Assembly: GCA_029262515.1 (NCBI GenBank)
Contig: JAJCZH010000007.1
Location: 1-64,000 of the forward strand
Reading direction: 5' to 3'
DNA length: 64,000 nucleotides
Origin: Deltaproteobacteria bacterium
GTDB lineage: Bacteria > Desulfobacterota > GWC2-55-46 > JADFVP01
Under the pieces are notes generated by a model, which saw only the letters and a program-made list of their open reading frames with translations, was not told the DNA's origin and ran no database searches. Within the stretch, counting starts at the first letter, position 1. Each line of letters starts with the position of its first letter. The translations under genes were made by a program, and so were the position numbers. Positions 25,928 through 35,283 of the stretch are shown here, piece after piece.

Positions 25928-27502
25928 CTAGTGCCTGAAGTGCCTGATACCGGTAAATATCATCGCGATATTGTGCTCGTTTGCCGCAGCGATGACCTCA
26001 TCATCGCGGATCGAGCCTCCGGGCTGAATTATAGCGCGTACGCCCTTTTCTGCCGCCAGGTCTACGTTGTCCCTGAATGGGAAGAAGGCGTCGGATGCGA
26101 GCACGGATCCTTTGACTTCAAGTTCCGCATTGGCAGCTTTCATAAAAGCGAGCTGCGTGGAGTCTATTCGCGACATTTGCCCCGCTCCTATGCCGACGGT
26201 CCTGGAGCCGGAGGCGAGTATTATCGCGTTGCTCTTTACGTGGCGCCCGATGTTCCATGCAAAGAGCAGGTCTTTCAACTCTTCTTCATCCGGGCCCCGC
26301 TCTGTTACGGTCTTTAGTTCCGAGGCGCTACCGGTGTCGAGCGACTGGAAGAGCACACCTCCCGAGACCCTCTTGATATCGAACTCCGATAGCTCGGTCG
26401 CCTCTTTTGTGGGTCCAAACTCTTTGGCGGCCATAAGTCTCAGGTTCTTCTTGCTCTTGAGGATTTCGAGCGCATCTTCATCAAAACCCGGAGCTATTAT
26501 AGCCTCCAGGAATATCTTGTTCAGCTCTTCGGCCACGTCAGCTGTTACGGTTCTGTTGATTCCGACAATGCCGCCGAAGGCCGATGTGCTGTCGCACGCG
26601 AGGGCATGCTTATATGCATCGAGTACCGATTTTGTCGAGACCGCGGCCCCGCACGGGTTGTTATGCTTGATGATAACTACGGCAGTTTCCGAGAATTCGC
26701 CTGCAATCGAGAGCGCGGCGTTGACGTCGAGTATGTTGTTGAAGGAGAGGGCCTTGCCGTGGAGCTGTGCCGCACCAGCGAGTCCGCAACCTGAGCTTGC
26801 GTAGAAGGCCGCTTTCTGGTGCGGGTTCTCGCCGTAGCGCAGATCCTGAATTTTGGAGAACTGCAGCGTACAGGTATCCGGAAAGCTCTTTCTGTCCTCA
26901 ACGTCCGGCATCTCAGGCAAAGAGCCTAGGTAGTTCGAAATGGCGGCATCGTAGCGCGCGGTAAGGCTGAAGACCTTCTTTGCGAGCTTCAGGCGCGTAT
27001 CGTTACAGAGCGTGCCTCCCTTTGCTTCCATCTCTTCAAGTATAGCGGCGTAGTCCGCAGAGTCGGTTACCACGGCTACGTCGTTGTAGTTCTTTGCCGC
27101 AGCGCGTATCATCGTGGGGCCGCCGATATCTATATTCTCTATCGCCTCGGCCATCTTGCAGCCTTTTGCTATCGTATCCTCAAATGCGTAGAGGTTGACG
27201 ACTACCATATCGATCGGCGGTATTCCGTGGTTCGTCATCTCTTTCTGGTGCTCGGCGTTATCTCTCATTCCGAGTATTCCGCCGTGGATCTTCGGATGGA
27301 GGGTCTTGAGCCTGCCGTCGAGCATTTCGGGAAAACCGGTGTACGAGTCAATTGGGATTATCTCAACCCCGGCATCCTGTATCATACGGCCGGTGCCACC
27401 TGTTGATACGATCTCGACACCCATGCCAGAGAGCCTGCGAGCAAACTCTATTACGCCCTCTTTGTCAGTAACGCTTATTATAGCCCTTCTTACTTTCTTC
27501 AT
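25928..27502 (-). CDS. purH: AICAR transformylase / IMP cyclohydrolase
   Basis: 524 residues. The cyclohydrolase domain is at the N-terminus ([45 protein letters not shown]-like stretch) and the transformylase domain follows ([54 protein letters not shown]). It carries out the last two steps to IMP and is the first gene of the purine series. The upstream 220 bp carry no clear promoter hexamers. Confidence 0.97.
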   Translation of the reverse strand: MKKVRRAIISVTDKEGVIEFARRLSGMGVEIVSTGGTGRMIQDAGVEIIPIDSYTGFPEMLDGRLKTLHPKIHGGILGMRDNAEHQKEMTNHGIPPIDMVVVNLYAFEDTIAKGCKMAEAIENIDIGGPTMIRAAAKNYNDVAVVTDSADYAAILEEMEAKGGTLCNDTRLKLAKKVFSLTARYDAAISNYLGSLPEMPDVEDRKSFPDTCTLQFSKIQDLRYGENPHQKAAFYASSGCGLAGAAQLHGKALSFNNILDVNAALSIAGEFSETAVVIIKHNNPCGAAVSTKSVLDAYKHALACDSTSAFGGIVGINRTVTADVAEELNKIFLEAIIAPGFDEDALEILKSKKNLRLMAAKEFGPTKEATELSEFDIKRVSGGVLFQSLDTGSASELKTVTERGPDEEELKDLLFAWNIGRHVKSNAIILASGSRTVGIGAGQMSRIDSTQLAFMKAANAELEVKGSVLASDAFFPFRDNVDLAAEKGVRAIIQPGGSIRDDEVIAAANEHNIAMIFTGIRHFRH

Positions 27503-27680
27503 TTTCTAACCCTTTCAAACCTTGCCGAAGTAGAATTGATGTATAGACAAGCCATACGTCTATCGAAAACGTATAGCTATTTAAGCCATATTGTAAGACC
27601 TGAAATTATATACGCCTGCTGTTGTAACCGGGTTGTATGGAGACAGAGACTCCTATAACTTCTGCTTGACGTAGAAGCAA

Positions 27681-27717
27681 TAAAAAGACCCGGTTCAAGA
27701 GGTGTATTTATACACCT
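27681..27717 (-). terminator. Possible terminator after the RACo-like gene
   Basis: On the minus strand a 7-bp stem (AGGTGTA/TACACCT, 27700-27717) stands directly after the stop codon and a U run (UCUUUUUAUU, at about 27679-27688) comes 12 bases further on. The separation makes it weaker than a standard terminator. Confidence 0.4.
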
Positions 27718-27724
27718 TTACGGT

Positions 27725-29026
27725 CTAAAAATCCATGTATTTCATGAAATCGCGCTGAAAATGGGCACTTCCGGACAGAGAGAGGTACTTGGCCTCTTCA
27801 GCCATCTTTTCCACTTCGTCTCTTCTCTCACTGGAGAGTGCCAGGATCGCTCCGTCGAGCGCGGCATCTCCCACGAACTCTATCTTTTCTATCCACTCAG
27901 GTTCTATCAACCCGATTGCCGCGAGCGGAGTCACACTCAAGTGGCTGCCGAAGGCCCCCGCTATATAGATTTCATCTACCTCCGAGTCCTCTAAGCCCGC
28001 GTGGCGCAGAAGTATCGAGATGCCGGCTCTTATTGCTGACTTTGCCACCTGTAGCGAGCGTATGTCGGTCTGGGTGAGTGCAATCTCGCCTGCCGGGGTT
28101 ATTGAGAAGACGAACCGGTTTTCGGTGCCGTCGGATTTGATCTTTGCGCTCAGGTTGTTCTCTATCTCGTCAGGGTCAACCATACGGCCATGCCTGTCGA
28201 GTATACCTGATTTGATGAGCTCGCTTGCCGCCTCCACGAGTCCGGAGCCGCAGATGCCTTTTGGCGCCGTGCCCCCTATTACTCTCAGTTCAACAATATC
28301 GTCCTTGATAGTAACACCCTCGATTGCGCCGGGCGCAGCGACCATGCCGCAACCGATCTCTCCGGCCTCGAAGGCCGGGCCTGCGGCAGCAGAGGTGGCT
28401 GACAGGGTACCACGGTCGCTGAGCAGTATCTCCGAGTTCGTGCCGAGGTCTATGGCGAGCACTCTCTTGTCTGTCTTGTTGAGTCCTAGCGCGAGCGCAA
28501 CGGCTGCTGCGTCACCGCCGACAAAACCGCCTATTGTCGGCAAAGTATAGAGCGTCGCACCGGGTGCGATGTTGTTTGGACTTTGTTTGTCACCAGTGTC
28601 AGCTCCAATTCCGGCTTTATTGGCGTCGAGTAAACGGGCCTCTTTAAAGGCCGGTTTGTATGGCACTTTACCGAGCGGGGCAGGGGAGACGCGTAGAAGA
28701 ATGTGCGTCATAACGGTATTGCCGGCTGCGGTAATGGCGCTGATCTTTGCGCCCTGGTGGAAGGAACACAGAGAGGCAATCATCTGGTTGCATTCGTCCA
28801 GCACGGCGTCCGAGAGTCTCTTCAGTCCATCTTCTTCGGTCGTAGCGAAGCGGACCCTGGCCAGCAGGTCGGCCCCCCATTCTCTTTGCGGGTTCGGCGC
28901 AGAGACGGTCTGAAGCGTCTCTGCGTTCGATAGGTCGATAAGGGAGGCGGCAATGCTGGTGGTGCCGATATCGAATGCGACGCCGAACTCTCTCTTTTTC
29001 ATAACCGTTGTCTCTTCTTTATTCAT
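27725..29026 (-). CDS. RACo-like ASKHA-domain protein (DUF4445), no ferredoxin domain
   Basis: About 425-433 residues. It has ASKHA ATPase motifs: phosphate-1 FGVAFDIGTTSIAASLIDL, AAGNTVMTHILL, phosphate-2-like LAIDLGTNSEILL, SAAAGPAFEAGEI and the adenosine site YIAGAFGSHL. It corresponds to the C-terminal ATPase part of RACo, the reductive activator of corrinoid proteins, but the usual N-terminal [2Fe-2S] ferredoxin domain is absent. No corrinoid protein or methyltransferase is in the window. The start may be at 29026 or at MKKREFG (29002). It follows mlaD by 63 bp and may be in the same transcript. Confidence 0.8.
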   Translation of the reverse strand: MNKEETTVMKKREFGVAFDIGTTSIAASLIDLSNAETLQTVSAPNPQREWGADLLARVRFATTEEDGLKRLSDAVLDECNQMIASLCSFHQGAKISAITAAGNTVMTHILLRVSPAPLGKVPYKPAFKEARLLDANKAGIGADTGDKQSPNNIAPGATLYTLPTIGGFVGGDAAAVALALGLNKTDKRVLAIDLGTNSEILLSDRGTLSATSAAAGPAFEAGEIGCGMVAAPGAIEGVTIKDDIVELRVIGGTAPKGICGSGLVEAASELIKSGILDRHGRMVDPDEIENNLSAKIKSDGTENRFVFSITPAGEIALTQTDIRSLQVAKSAIRAGISILLRHAGLEDSEVDEIYIAGAFGSHLSVTPLAAIGLIEPEWIEKIEFVGDAALDGAILALSSERRDEVEKMAEEAKYLSLSGSAHFQRDFMKYMDF

Positions 29027-29089
29027 TCTTCAAATTTAAATATTTAAGCTTATGCAAGAAGGTTTCTGTAAGAAGGGGTAAAAAAGTGA

Positions 29090-30643
29090 CTAGAACGATA
29101 TTGGGGGCGCCGCGCTAAAAAGGTACTTGAGGTCGTCGTCTTCAAACCTGAGACCGAGCCCCATGTATATCGATTCCATATTGGCGTCAGAGATAATGTC
29201 GTCCATTCCTGCCGAAAGATAGAAGTACCGTGTAAAGTAAAGGGTGGCTCCGGCCTTCAGGTGCGGGTTATCGACCTTGTCGAAGTCGAAGGCCTCGAAA
29301 GAGATCTGAACCCTGTTGTTGAAGAACTCGTAGTCGAGCCCGACGCCTCCGGTACTCTCTATCATGCCGCCGCGTACGGTAAGTCCGTGAAACTTCTTTG
29401 CCGCCTGCAGGCTGAATTTGAACGTGTCTGAGGTTTTTACCTCTGTAGTCGTTGTCGTGGTCGCTCCTACGGTAATGTCGCGTGTCTCTGTGGTACGCGA
29501 GCCGCGCGGGTCGTCAACGACCTCGAAGAGGTAGAACTTGTCGGACGACGGCTGGAGTTTTAGAGATATGTAACTCTTGGTCTCTTCGGCGTCGAAGATA
29601 TACTCGCCCCTGTAGCCGATATAGGTCTTAATCGACTCAGCCCTCTCTATGAAGTTATTTATGCCTGTTACCGTCTTGTTGATGTTGGTGTGCAGGCTTT
29701 CGTCATTTACCAGTTGCCCTATAGTACCCTCTCCTGAGTCGATCTTCTGGGTTATGCTGCCGACGTAGTCGACGGTGTCGGAGATGCGCGGGCCGATATC
29801 GCTGGTCAGTTTGTTGATATTGTCCATCGCTTCGTGCAGTTTTAAAGAGGCGAGCTTGAGGTTCTCTACCCCTTCGGAGAGGTTCTCTTTATTGTCGTTG
29901 ATCAAGGCGTTAAGGTTATGCGTGGTCGTCAGCAGCCCTTCGTTCAGGTTGTCGACCGCGGCCTTCAACCCCATGGATATCTGCGGGCCGTCGTCGCGCA
30001 GCAGCGTGGAGAATTGGTTGAGATTGTGGATTATGCTGTTGAGCTTTTCATCGTTTTTCTCAATCAGGCGGCTGACCCTGTAGGAGACCTCCTCCATGTT
30101 GGTCATAATATTTTTGAGCGTCGCCTCGCCTTCGGCTCCGCCGAAGACGTTGCCGAGCGTGGTGCTGACCTTTTTGATGTCCAGAGAGACGTCGCTCATG
30201 ATCGTTATGAGCTTGTCCATGTCGGCGTACGAGGTCGTGCGTGTAAGCGTATCGCCGTCTTTAAGTGTCGGTGCGTTGGGGGAGCCGACCAGAAGCTCCA
30301 TGTATCTCTCTCCCAAGAGCCCCTTGGTGGTGAGAACGGCGGTGAAGTCGCTTCCGATCTCGATGTCGGGTTTGATTCTGAGTGTGAGCTTGGCGCGGCT
30401 CTCTTTGAGAGAGATGTCGGTTATCTTGCCGACTTCCACACCGGCAACGCGTACGCTGGCGTCCTTGTCGAGCCCTGCGGCATTGGCGAAGCTGACGTAG
30501 AGCGTGTAGCCGTCATCACTACCGATGCTGAAGCCGCCGATCCTGAGCGACATATAGACGAGCAGACAGAGGCCGAACAGGACAAATAGCCCTACCTTCG
30601 CTTCCGGAGTTAATTTAAAAATAGCTGTTTTTTGCTCTGCCAT
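29090..30643 (-). CDS. mlaD: MlaD-like MCE protein with long coiled region and beta-rich C-terminus
   Basis: 517 residues, far longer than E. coli MlaD (183). It has a cytoplasmic head, an N-terminal span (VGLFVLFGLCLLVYMSL), one MCE domain (YTLYVSFANAAGLDKDASVR then VAGVEVGKITDI, ending LLGERYMELLVGS), helices to about residue 335 and then a C-terminal part of alternating beta-type segments (FKFSLQAAKKFHGLTVRGG, GVGLDYEFFNNRVQISFEAF, AGATLYFTRYFYLSAGMD) ending in Phe. The last 170 residues look like an outer-membrane beta barrel. It is the substrate-binding periplasmic part of the lipid transporter made with MlaE and MlaF just upstream. Confidence 0.88.
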   Translation of the reverse strand: MAEQKTAIFKLTPEAKVGLFVLFGLCLLVYMSLRIGGFSIGSDDGYTLYVSFANAAGLDKDASVRVAGVEVGKITDISLKESRAKLTLRIKPDIEIGSDFTAVLTTKGLLGERYMELLVGSPNAPTLKDGDTLTRTTSYADMDKLITIMSDVSLDIKKVSTTLGNVFGGAEGEATLKNIMTNMEEVSYRVSRLIEKNDEKLNSIIHNLNQFSTLLRDDGPQISMGLKAAVDNLNEGLLTTTHNLNALINDNKENLSEGVENLKLASLKLHEAMDNINKLTSDIGPRISDTVDYVGSITQKIDSGEGTIGQLVNDESLHTNINKTVTGINNFIERAESIKTYIGYRGEYIFDAEETKSYISLKLQPSSDKFYLFEVVDDPRGSRTTETRDITVGATTTTTTEVKTSDTFKFSLQAAKKFHGLTVRGGMIESTGGVGLDYEFFNNRVQISFEAFDFDKVDNPHLKAGATLYFTRYFYLSAGMDDIISDANMESIYMGLGLRFEDDDLKYLFSAAPPISF

Positions 30644-30669
30644 TCAGACTGCCCAACTTTGGGTTTCGG

Positions 30670-31416
30670 TTAATAGACCGTTATCGGCCCCTGTGCCCTG
30701 CCTTCGAGAAACTGGCGCACGACCGGGTCAGTACTCTCCTTCATCTCCGTAACCGTGCCGGTGGCAATAATCTTACCTTCGTGCAGCATGGCTATCTTAT
30801 CGGCAATTTTATAGGTAAATGGAATATCATGCGTAATGAGTACGTATGTGGTGTTAAGCGCCTTCTGAGTGTCGAGCACGAGGTCTGCGATAGAGTCGCT
30901 CATGATTGGGTCGAGACCCGTAGTCGGCTCGTCGAAGAGGACTATCTCCGGGTCCATTACGATTGCGCGGGCAAGCCCGACACGCTTCTTCATGCCGCCG
31001 CTCAATTCATCCGTAGCCATCCGCTCAACACCCTTGAGCCCGACGCGTGTCAGCTTCTCGCGAACGATCTTAGCTATGTCGTCGTCTTGCAGTCCCGTAT
31101 GCTCCTTCAGTGCGAAGCCGACGTTATCGGCGACGTTCATGGAGTCGAAGAGTGCGCCGCTTTGAAAGAGCATGCCGAAGCGTTTTCTAACTTCATTCAG
31201 TTCGCGCTCTTTGAGCGTAGTTATGTCGAGCCCGTCAAGTTTAATGCTGCCCGAATCCGGTTTCAAGAGTCCGATGATGTGCTTGATCAGTACGCTCTTG
31301 CCCTCTCCGCTGCGGCCAATTATGACGGTAATCTTCGACTGTTCGATATCGAGATTGAGCCCGTCGAGTATCTTTTTTCCGTTGAAGGCTTTTCGTAAGT
31401 TTCTAATTTCTATCAT
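30670..31416 (-). CDS. mlaF: MlaF-like ABC transporter ATPase
   Basis: 248 residues. ATPase motifs in order: Walker A GRSGEGKSVL (a Glu/Gly variant of GxxGxGKS), Q-loop FQSGALFDSM, signature ELSGGMKKRVGLARA, Walker B EIVLFDEPTTGLDP and the H-loop TYVLITHDI. It powers phospholipid transport by the MlaFED complex at the inner membrane. It is 20 bp after mlaE and 26 bp before mlaD. Confidence 0.95.
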   Translation of the reverse strand: MIEIRNLRKAFNGKKILDGLNLDIEQSKITVIIGRSGEGKSVLIKHIIGLLKPDSGSIKLDGLDITTLKERELNEVRKRFGMLFQSGALFDSMNVADNVGFALKEHTGLQDDDIAKIVREKLTRVGLKGVERMATDELSGGMKKRVGLARAIVMDPEIVLFDEPTTGLDPIMSDSIADLVLDTQKALNTTYVLITHDIPFTYKIADKIAMLHEGKIIATGTVTEMKESTDPVVRQFLEGRAQGPITVY

Positions 31417-31436
31417 ATTTAACCAGTTTTTTCAAG

Positions 31437-32210
31437 TTACCCAAGCACTGTTGAAAGCAGGTAGTCGGATACAAGAATCATTACCGATGCCGTTACGACC
31501 GAGGTGGTGGCCGCCCGCCCGACGCCTTTTGCTCCTCCGGTCGTGTAGAAGCCGTTATAGCAGGCCACAAGCGTCATTATGAGGCCGAAGACGAGCGACT
31601 TGTAGAGTCCTGTAGCAACGTCCTCTATGGTTACGAAGTCTATGGTGCGCCCTATGTAGACACCGGAGTTGATACCGAGCAGTTTTACCCCGACGAACCA
31701 GCCGCCGATCACCCCGACAAAGTCGGTTATGATGGTGAGAATCGGAAACATAAGTATGCCGGCCACTATGCGCGGCACCACGAGGTATTTAACAGGGTTT
31801 ATGCCCATTGTAGAGAGCGCGTCTATCTGCTCAGTGACGCGCATGGTGCCGAGTTCCGTGGCCATTGCGCTGCCGGCACGCCCTGTGACCATGAGGCCTG
31901 CGAGCACGGGGCCGAGTTCGCGGGCCATGCTGAGCGCCACCGTTGGCCCGACCATGCTCTCGGCGCCGAACCTCTTGAGCGCGTTGAAGCTCTGGAGTGC
32001 GAGGACCATGCCGGTGAAGGAGCCGGTCAGGATAACGACAAAGAGCGACTCTATGCCGACAAACTCCATCTGTTTGAACATGTTCCTCACCTTTATCGGA
32101 GGGGTGAGGAGGAGCATAGCGGAACTGATGAGCATCATCATCATCAGTCCTATAGAGTTGATGACGGCTTGAGCGTAGAGGCCGAGTCTTTCCAGAGAGT
32201 CTTTAAACAC
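31437..32210 (-). CDS. mlaE: MlaE-like permease
   Basis: 257 residues with five to six membrane spans and the family motifs MARELGPVLAGLMVTGRAGSA and MGINPVKYLVVPR. It is the transmembrane subunit of the Mla phospholipid ABC transporter, first in the mlaE-mlaF-mlaD series. MlaC, MlaB and MlaA homologues are not in the window, and the long MlaD may replace the periplasmic shuttle (inference). Confidence 0.95.
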   Translation of the reverse strand: MFKDSLERLGLYAQAVINSIGLMMMMLISSAMLLLTPPIKVRNMFKQMEFVGIESLFVVILTGSFTGMVLALQSFNALKRFGAESMVGPTVALSMARELGPVLAGLMVTGRAGSAMATELGTMRVTEQIDALSTMGINPVKYLVVPRIVAGILMFPILTIITDFVGVIGGWFVGVKLLGINSGVYIGRTIDFVTIEDVATGLYKSLVFGLIMTLVACYNGFYTTGGAKGVGRAATTSVVTASVMILVSDYLLSTVLG

Positions 32211-32288
32211 GTTTTGATTCCTGTTTGTTTCCGGTCGTTATGAAAAAAATAGATGTTACCCGGCATTTATATCGAATGCGGGTGGAGC

Positions 32289-33473
32289 CTAAATATAGAC
32301 TCTCGGTACGCGCTTGGAGATCGAGCAGAAGACTTCGTAGGAGATTGTCCCGGTCTTTGCGGCAACATCTTCAGCCCTGATCTTTTTATTACCTCTACTG
32401 CCGATTATGACTACCTCATCGCCGGCCTCAACCCCGTCTATGTCGGTTACGTCGCACATTGTCAGGTCCATGCAGATGGTTCCCGCAATCGGCGCTTTTA
32501 CTCCGCGCACTATTACGTCGCCTCCGTGGGAGAGGGAGTGCGGGAGCTGGCCAGTTGATGAAAGCGCTCTGGGCAGCCCGTCGGCATAACCTATAGGCAG
32601 TGTTGCTATCAGGCTTTCACGTTTGGTGGTAAAGGTACGGTTATAACTTATAGTGGTTCCTTTAGGCACCGACTTGATCTGGAGTATGCGGGTCTTAAGC
32701 TCAAGGGCCGGTCTCAGGTTGATAGACCCGGCAAATTGAGGCGCGGGGTAGGCGCCGTAGAGCATTATGCCGGGGCGCACGAGGTTGAAGTGCGAGCTCT
32801 TTATACCGACAATACCTGCGCTGTTTGCCATATGGATGTATCTGGGCCTGAAACCGTAAGAGTGTGTGGCCTCGAATGCGGAGCGGAAGAGTGAGAGCTG
32901 GGAGCCGGAGAATGTTTTGTCCGGGTTGTCCGTCTCCGCAAAGTGAGAGAGCAGTCCCTCAAGCTCTATATTGGCAGTCGTCCTCAAGTGAGAGAGTAAC
33001 GCTTCTATCTCTCCTGGCTCCTGGACTCTTGCCCCTAAACGGCCCATGCCGGTATCTACCTTCAGGTGTATCTTCTTTACGATGTTTAACTCTTTAGCTC
33101 TTCTGTCAATTGTATCGATTGTCTCGATATCGTAAACGACCGGGGTGAGATCGTGTCTGAAGAGGGAATCTACCTGTTCAGGGAATACTCCGCCGAGTAC
33201 GACTATAGGGACGGTTACTCCGGCCTCTCTAAGCTCTGCGCCTTCTGCTGGCAGCGCCACGCCCATGAGGCGTGCTCCGAGGGATTCAAAGAGGCGCGCA
33301 GCTTCAATTGCGCCGTGGCCATAGCCGTCGGCCTTAACGACGGTCATTATTCCTGTGTCGGGGCTGGTGATCGAGCGAATTGCGGCAAAGTTGTGCCTTA
33401 AGGCGGAGGTATCTATTACCGCTACCGTCGGTCTCTCAATTAATTTCGGGTTGCTCTTCAGAGTACTGTCCAT
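32289..33473 (-). CDS. alr: Alanine racemase
   Basis: 394 residues. It has a PLP barrel with the catalytic lysine in MTVVKADGYGHG, IHLKVDTGMGRLG, ANSAGI, RPGIMLYGAYP and the conserved second-domain segment SYNRTF with its base Tyr, then PIGYADGLPR and CMDLTMCDVTD. It makes D-alanine for peptidoglycan. It precedes the mla genes by about 80 bp on the same strand and could be co-transcribed. Confidence 0.96.
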   Translation of the reverse strand: MDSTLKSNPKLIERPTVAVIDTSALRHNFAAIRSITSPDTGIMTVVKADGYGHGAIEAARLFESLGARLMGVALPAEGAELREAGVTVPIVVLGGVFPEQVDSLFRHDLTPVVYDIETIDTIDRRAKELNIVKKIHLKVDTGMGRLGARVQEPGEIEALLSHLRTTANIELEGLLSHFAETDNPDKTFSGSQLSLFRSAFEATHSYGFRPRYIHMANSAGIVGIKSSHFNLVRPGIMLYGAYPAPQFAGSINLRPALELKTRILQIKSVPKGTTISYNRTFTTKRESLIATLPIGYADGLPRALSSTGQLPHSLSHGGDVIVRGVKAPIAGTICMDLTMCDVTDIDGVEAGDEVVIIGSRGNKKIRAEDVAAKTGTISYEVFCSISKRVPRVYI

Positions 33474-33815
33474 TGTACGGTTTATCGGTATTTTAATAGT
33501 TGAACATTAGAGTAAAGCAAAGTACGTCACACTTGTACCATCCTAGCATGTAAGCATCAGGGTAAAGCTATACGAATATATCACAGACAGGGTGTGGAGC
33601 ACAATTTTTTGCACTCCTGTGAAGTGTTGTTTTTATATGGATGATGGCATGTAGGCGTGTCGCGTAAGGTCTGCCGTAAAGAGTGCAGGGTAAGATAAGA
33701 GTAGATTGAATAAAAATTTTATGCGAGGGGGAGGTACAGAGCTTGGGGCCGGTATTATGTCTGTTTGAAACAGGTCCCGCCGAGCCCGGCTCCGCATTTA
33801 TATGGTGCGTCCACG
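33474..33815. other. Intergenic region with hairpins, no gene seen
   Basis: 340 bp between trhP and alr. Near the trhP stop two short palindromes stand side by side, CTGTTT-G-AAACAG (33761-33773) and GAGCC-C-GGCTC (33782-33792), but neither has a U run after it. A further weak wobble-paired hairpin is at about 33601-33625. No ORF or known RNA was recognised; the alr promoter should be here. Confidence 0.45.
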
Positions 33816-35150
33816 TTAGTCCAGCTCTTTTAATAGCAGGGCGTACTCCTTAGGAATATCGCCTGAATCGTAACCTAAGGCAGAACCTGAAACGGAATAT
33901 AAAACAGAATCTAACGACGATAACGGAATCTGAACCCGGGTACCGGAACCGGGAGAGACCGTTCTCTGAACACCTTCGAGCGTATTCATGGCGGTCAATT
34001 CAAAACCCCGGTTTCCTTCTGGAGTCATCAGCTCCATCCGGTCTCCTACGCTAAACTTGTTCTTAACCTCCACTGTTATTTTACCATCTGCCCGGTCGAC
34101 GCAGAGCACCTCTCCGACCAATTGCCGAACACCATGCTTTGAAGAGCCGCTTTGGTAGTTTTGATAATCTTCCGGGGCATGGCGCCGGAAGAAGCCTTCC
34201 GTATAACCCCGGCTGGCCAGGCCGTCTAGTTCGGTCATCATATTAAGGTCGAACGGGTTGCCTGCAATCGCGTCATCAATAGCTCGGCGATAGATCTGGG
34301 TGGCGCGGGCGGCGTAGTAGTGGGATTTGGTGCGGCCTTCGATCTTAAGGGAATTGATGCCTATCGCCGCCAGACGGGCGACGTGCTGCACGGCGCGAAG
34401 GTCTTTGGAGTTCATGATGTAGGTTCCGTGCTCGTCCTCATAGGCCGGCATGAATTGGCCGGGCCGCTCTTTCTCTTCGAGCAGAACCGGGAGCACGCTT
34501 TTGGGGCGCAGTTCGCCTGTTTCGTCACGTTCGGCTTCGTGGGCCTTGTAGTCCCAACGGCACGAGTTGGTGCAGGCGCCCTGGTTGGCGTCTCGATGAT
34601 TCATATAACCCGAAAGCAGGCACCTGCCTGAGTACGCAATGCAGAGCGCTCCGTGGATAAAGACCTCGAGTTCTATCTCCGGGCAGCGCTGGCGGATATC
34701 CTCTATCTCCTCAAGGGAGAGTTCCCGGGAGAGAATGATCCGGGTTATGCCCATCTGTTGCCAGAACTTTACCGTGGCGAAGTTGACTACGTTGGCCTGA
34801 ACCGAGAGGTGGATGTCCATCTCAGGCCAGCGTTCCCGTACCATTGAGATCAGACCCGGGTCACTCATGATCAGGGCGTCGGGCGACATGGCGATCACCG
34901 GCTCCATATGGGCCATGTATGTTTTTACCTTGTTGTTGTGGGGAGATAGGTTACTGGCGACATAGAATCGCTTGCCCTGTGCGTGGGTTTCTCTAATGCC
35001 GCGATCCAGCTGGGCCAGATCGAAATCATTTTCCCGCACGCGCAGACTGTAACGGGGTTGACCTGCATAGACCGCATCGGCGCCGTAGGCCAGGGCGTAG
35101 CGCATATTGCGATAGGTTCCGGCAGGAGAGAGAAGTTCGGGCTTTTTCAC
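33816..35150 (-). CDS. trhP: Peptidase U32-family tRNA hydroxylation protein (TrhP/YegQ-like)
   Basis: 444 residues with the U32 signature region EVFIHGALCIAYSGRCLLSG and clustered cysteines (CTNSCRW, CLLSG) that bind an Fe-S cluster in the family. The N-terminus KPELLSPAGTYRNMRYALAY and the stretch EDEHGTYIMNSKDLRAVQHV are close to E. coli YegQ (TrhP), which takes part in forming 5-hydroxyuridine at position 34 of tRNAs. The close likeness to the gammaproteobacterial form is unusual beside its neighbours. It is probably monocistronic. Confidence 0.88.
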   Translation of the reverse strand: MKKPELLSPAGTYRNMRYALAYGADAVYAGQPRYSLRVRENDFDLAQLDRGIRETHAQGKRFYVASNLSPHNNKVKTYMAHMEPVIAMSPDALIMSDPGLISMVRERWPEMDIHLSVQANVVNFATVKFWQQMGITRIILSRELSLEEIEDIRQRCPEIELEVFIHGALCIAYSGRCLLSGYMNHRDANQGACTNSCRWDYKAHEAERDETGELRPKSVLPVLLEEKERPGQFMPAYEDEHGTYIMNSKDLRAVQHVARLAAIGINSLKIEGRTKSHYYAARATQIYRRAIDDAIAGNPFDLNMMTELDGLASRGYTEGFFRRHAPEDYQNYQSGSSKHGVRQLVGEVLCVDRADGKITVEVKNKFSVGDRMELMTPEGNRGFELTAMNTLEGVQRTVSPGSGTRVQIPLSSLDSVLYSVSGSALGYDSGDIPKEYALLLKELD

Positions 35151-35283
35151 GGAGTGAGTCGCTTATCTGTCAGTAAGGTGGTCTGCAATAAAAATGGCAT
35201 TATGGGGAGTAGCCGACATAAGAAAACGGCCCTTTGTAAAAATAGCTTCTTGGAAAAATGGCCGCGTGGAAGAATGGCCCGGA

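Noticed and set aside
33761-33792. Two adjacent palindromes after trhP, considered as a terminator or structured RNA
   Set aside because: No U run on either strand and no match to a known RNA layout; listed only within the intergenic entry.
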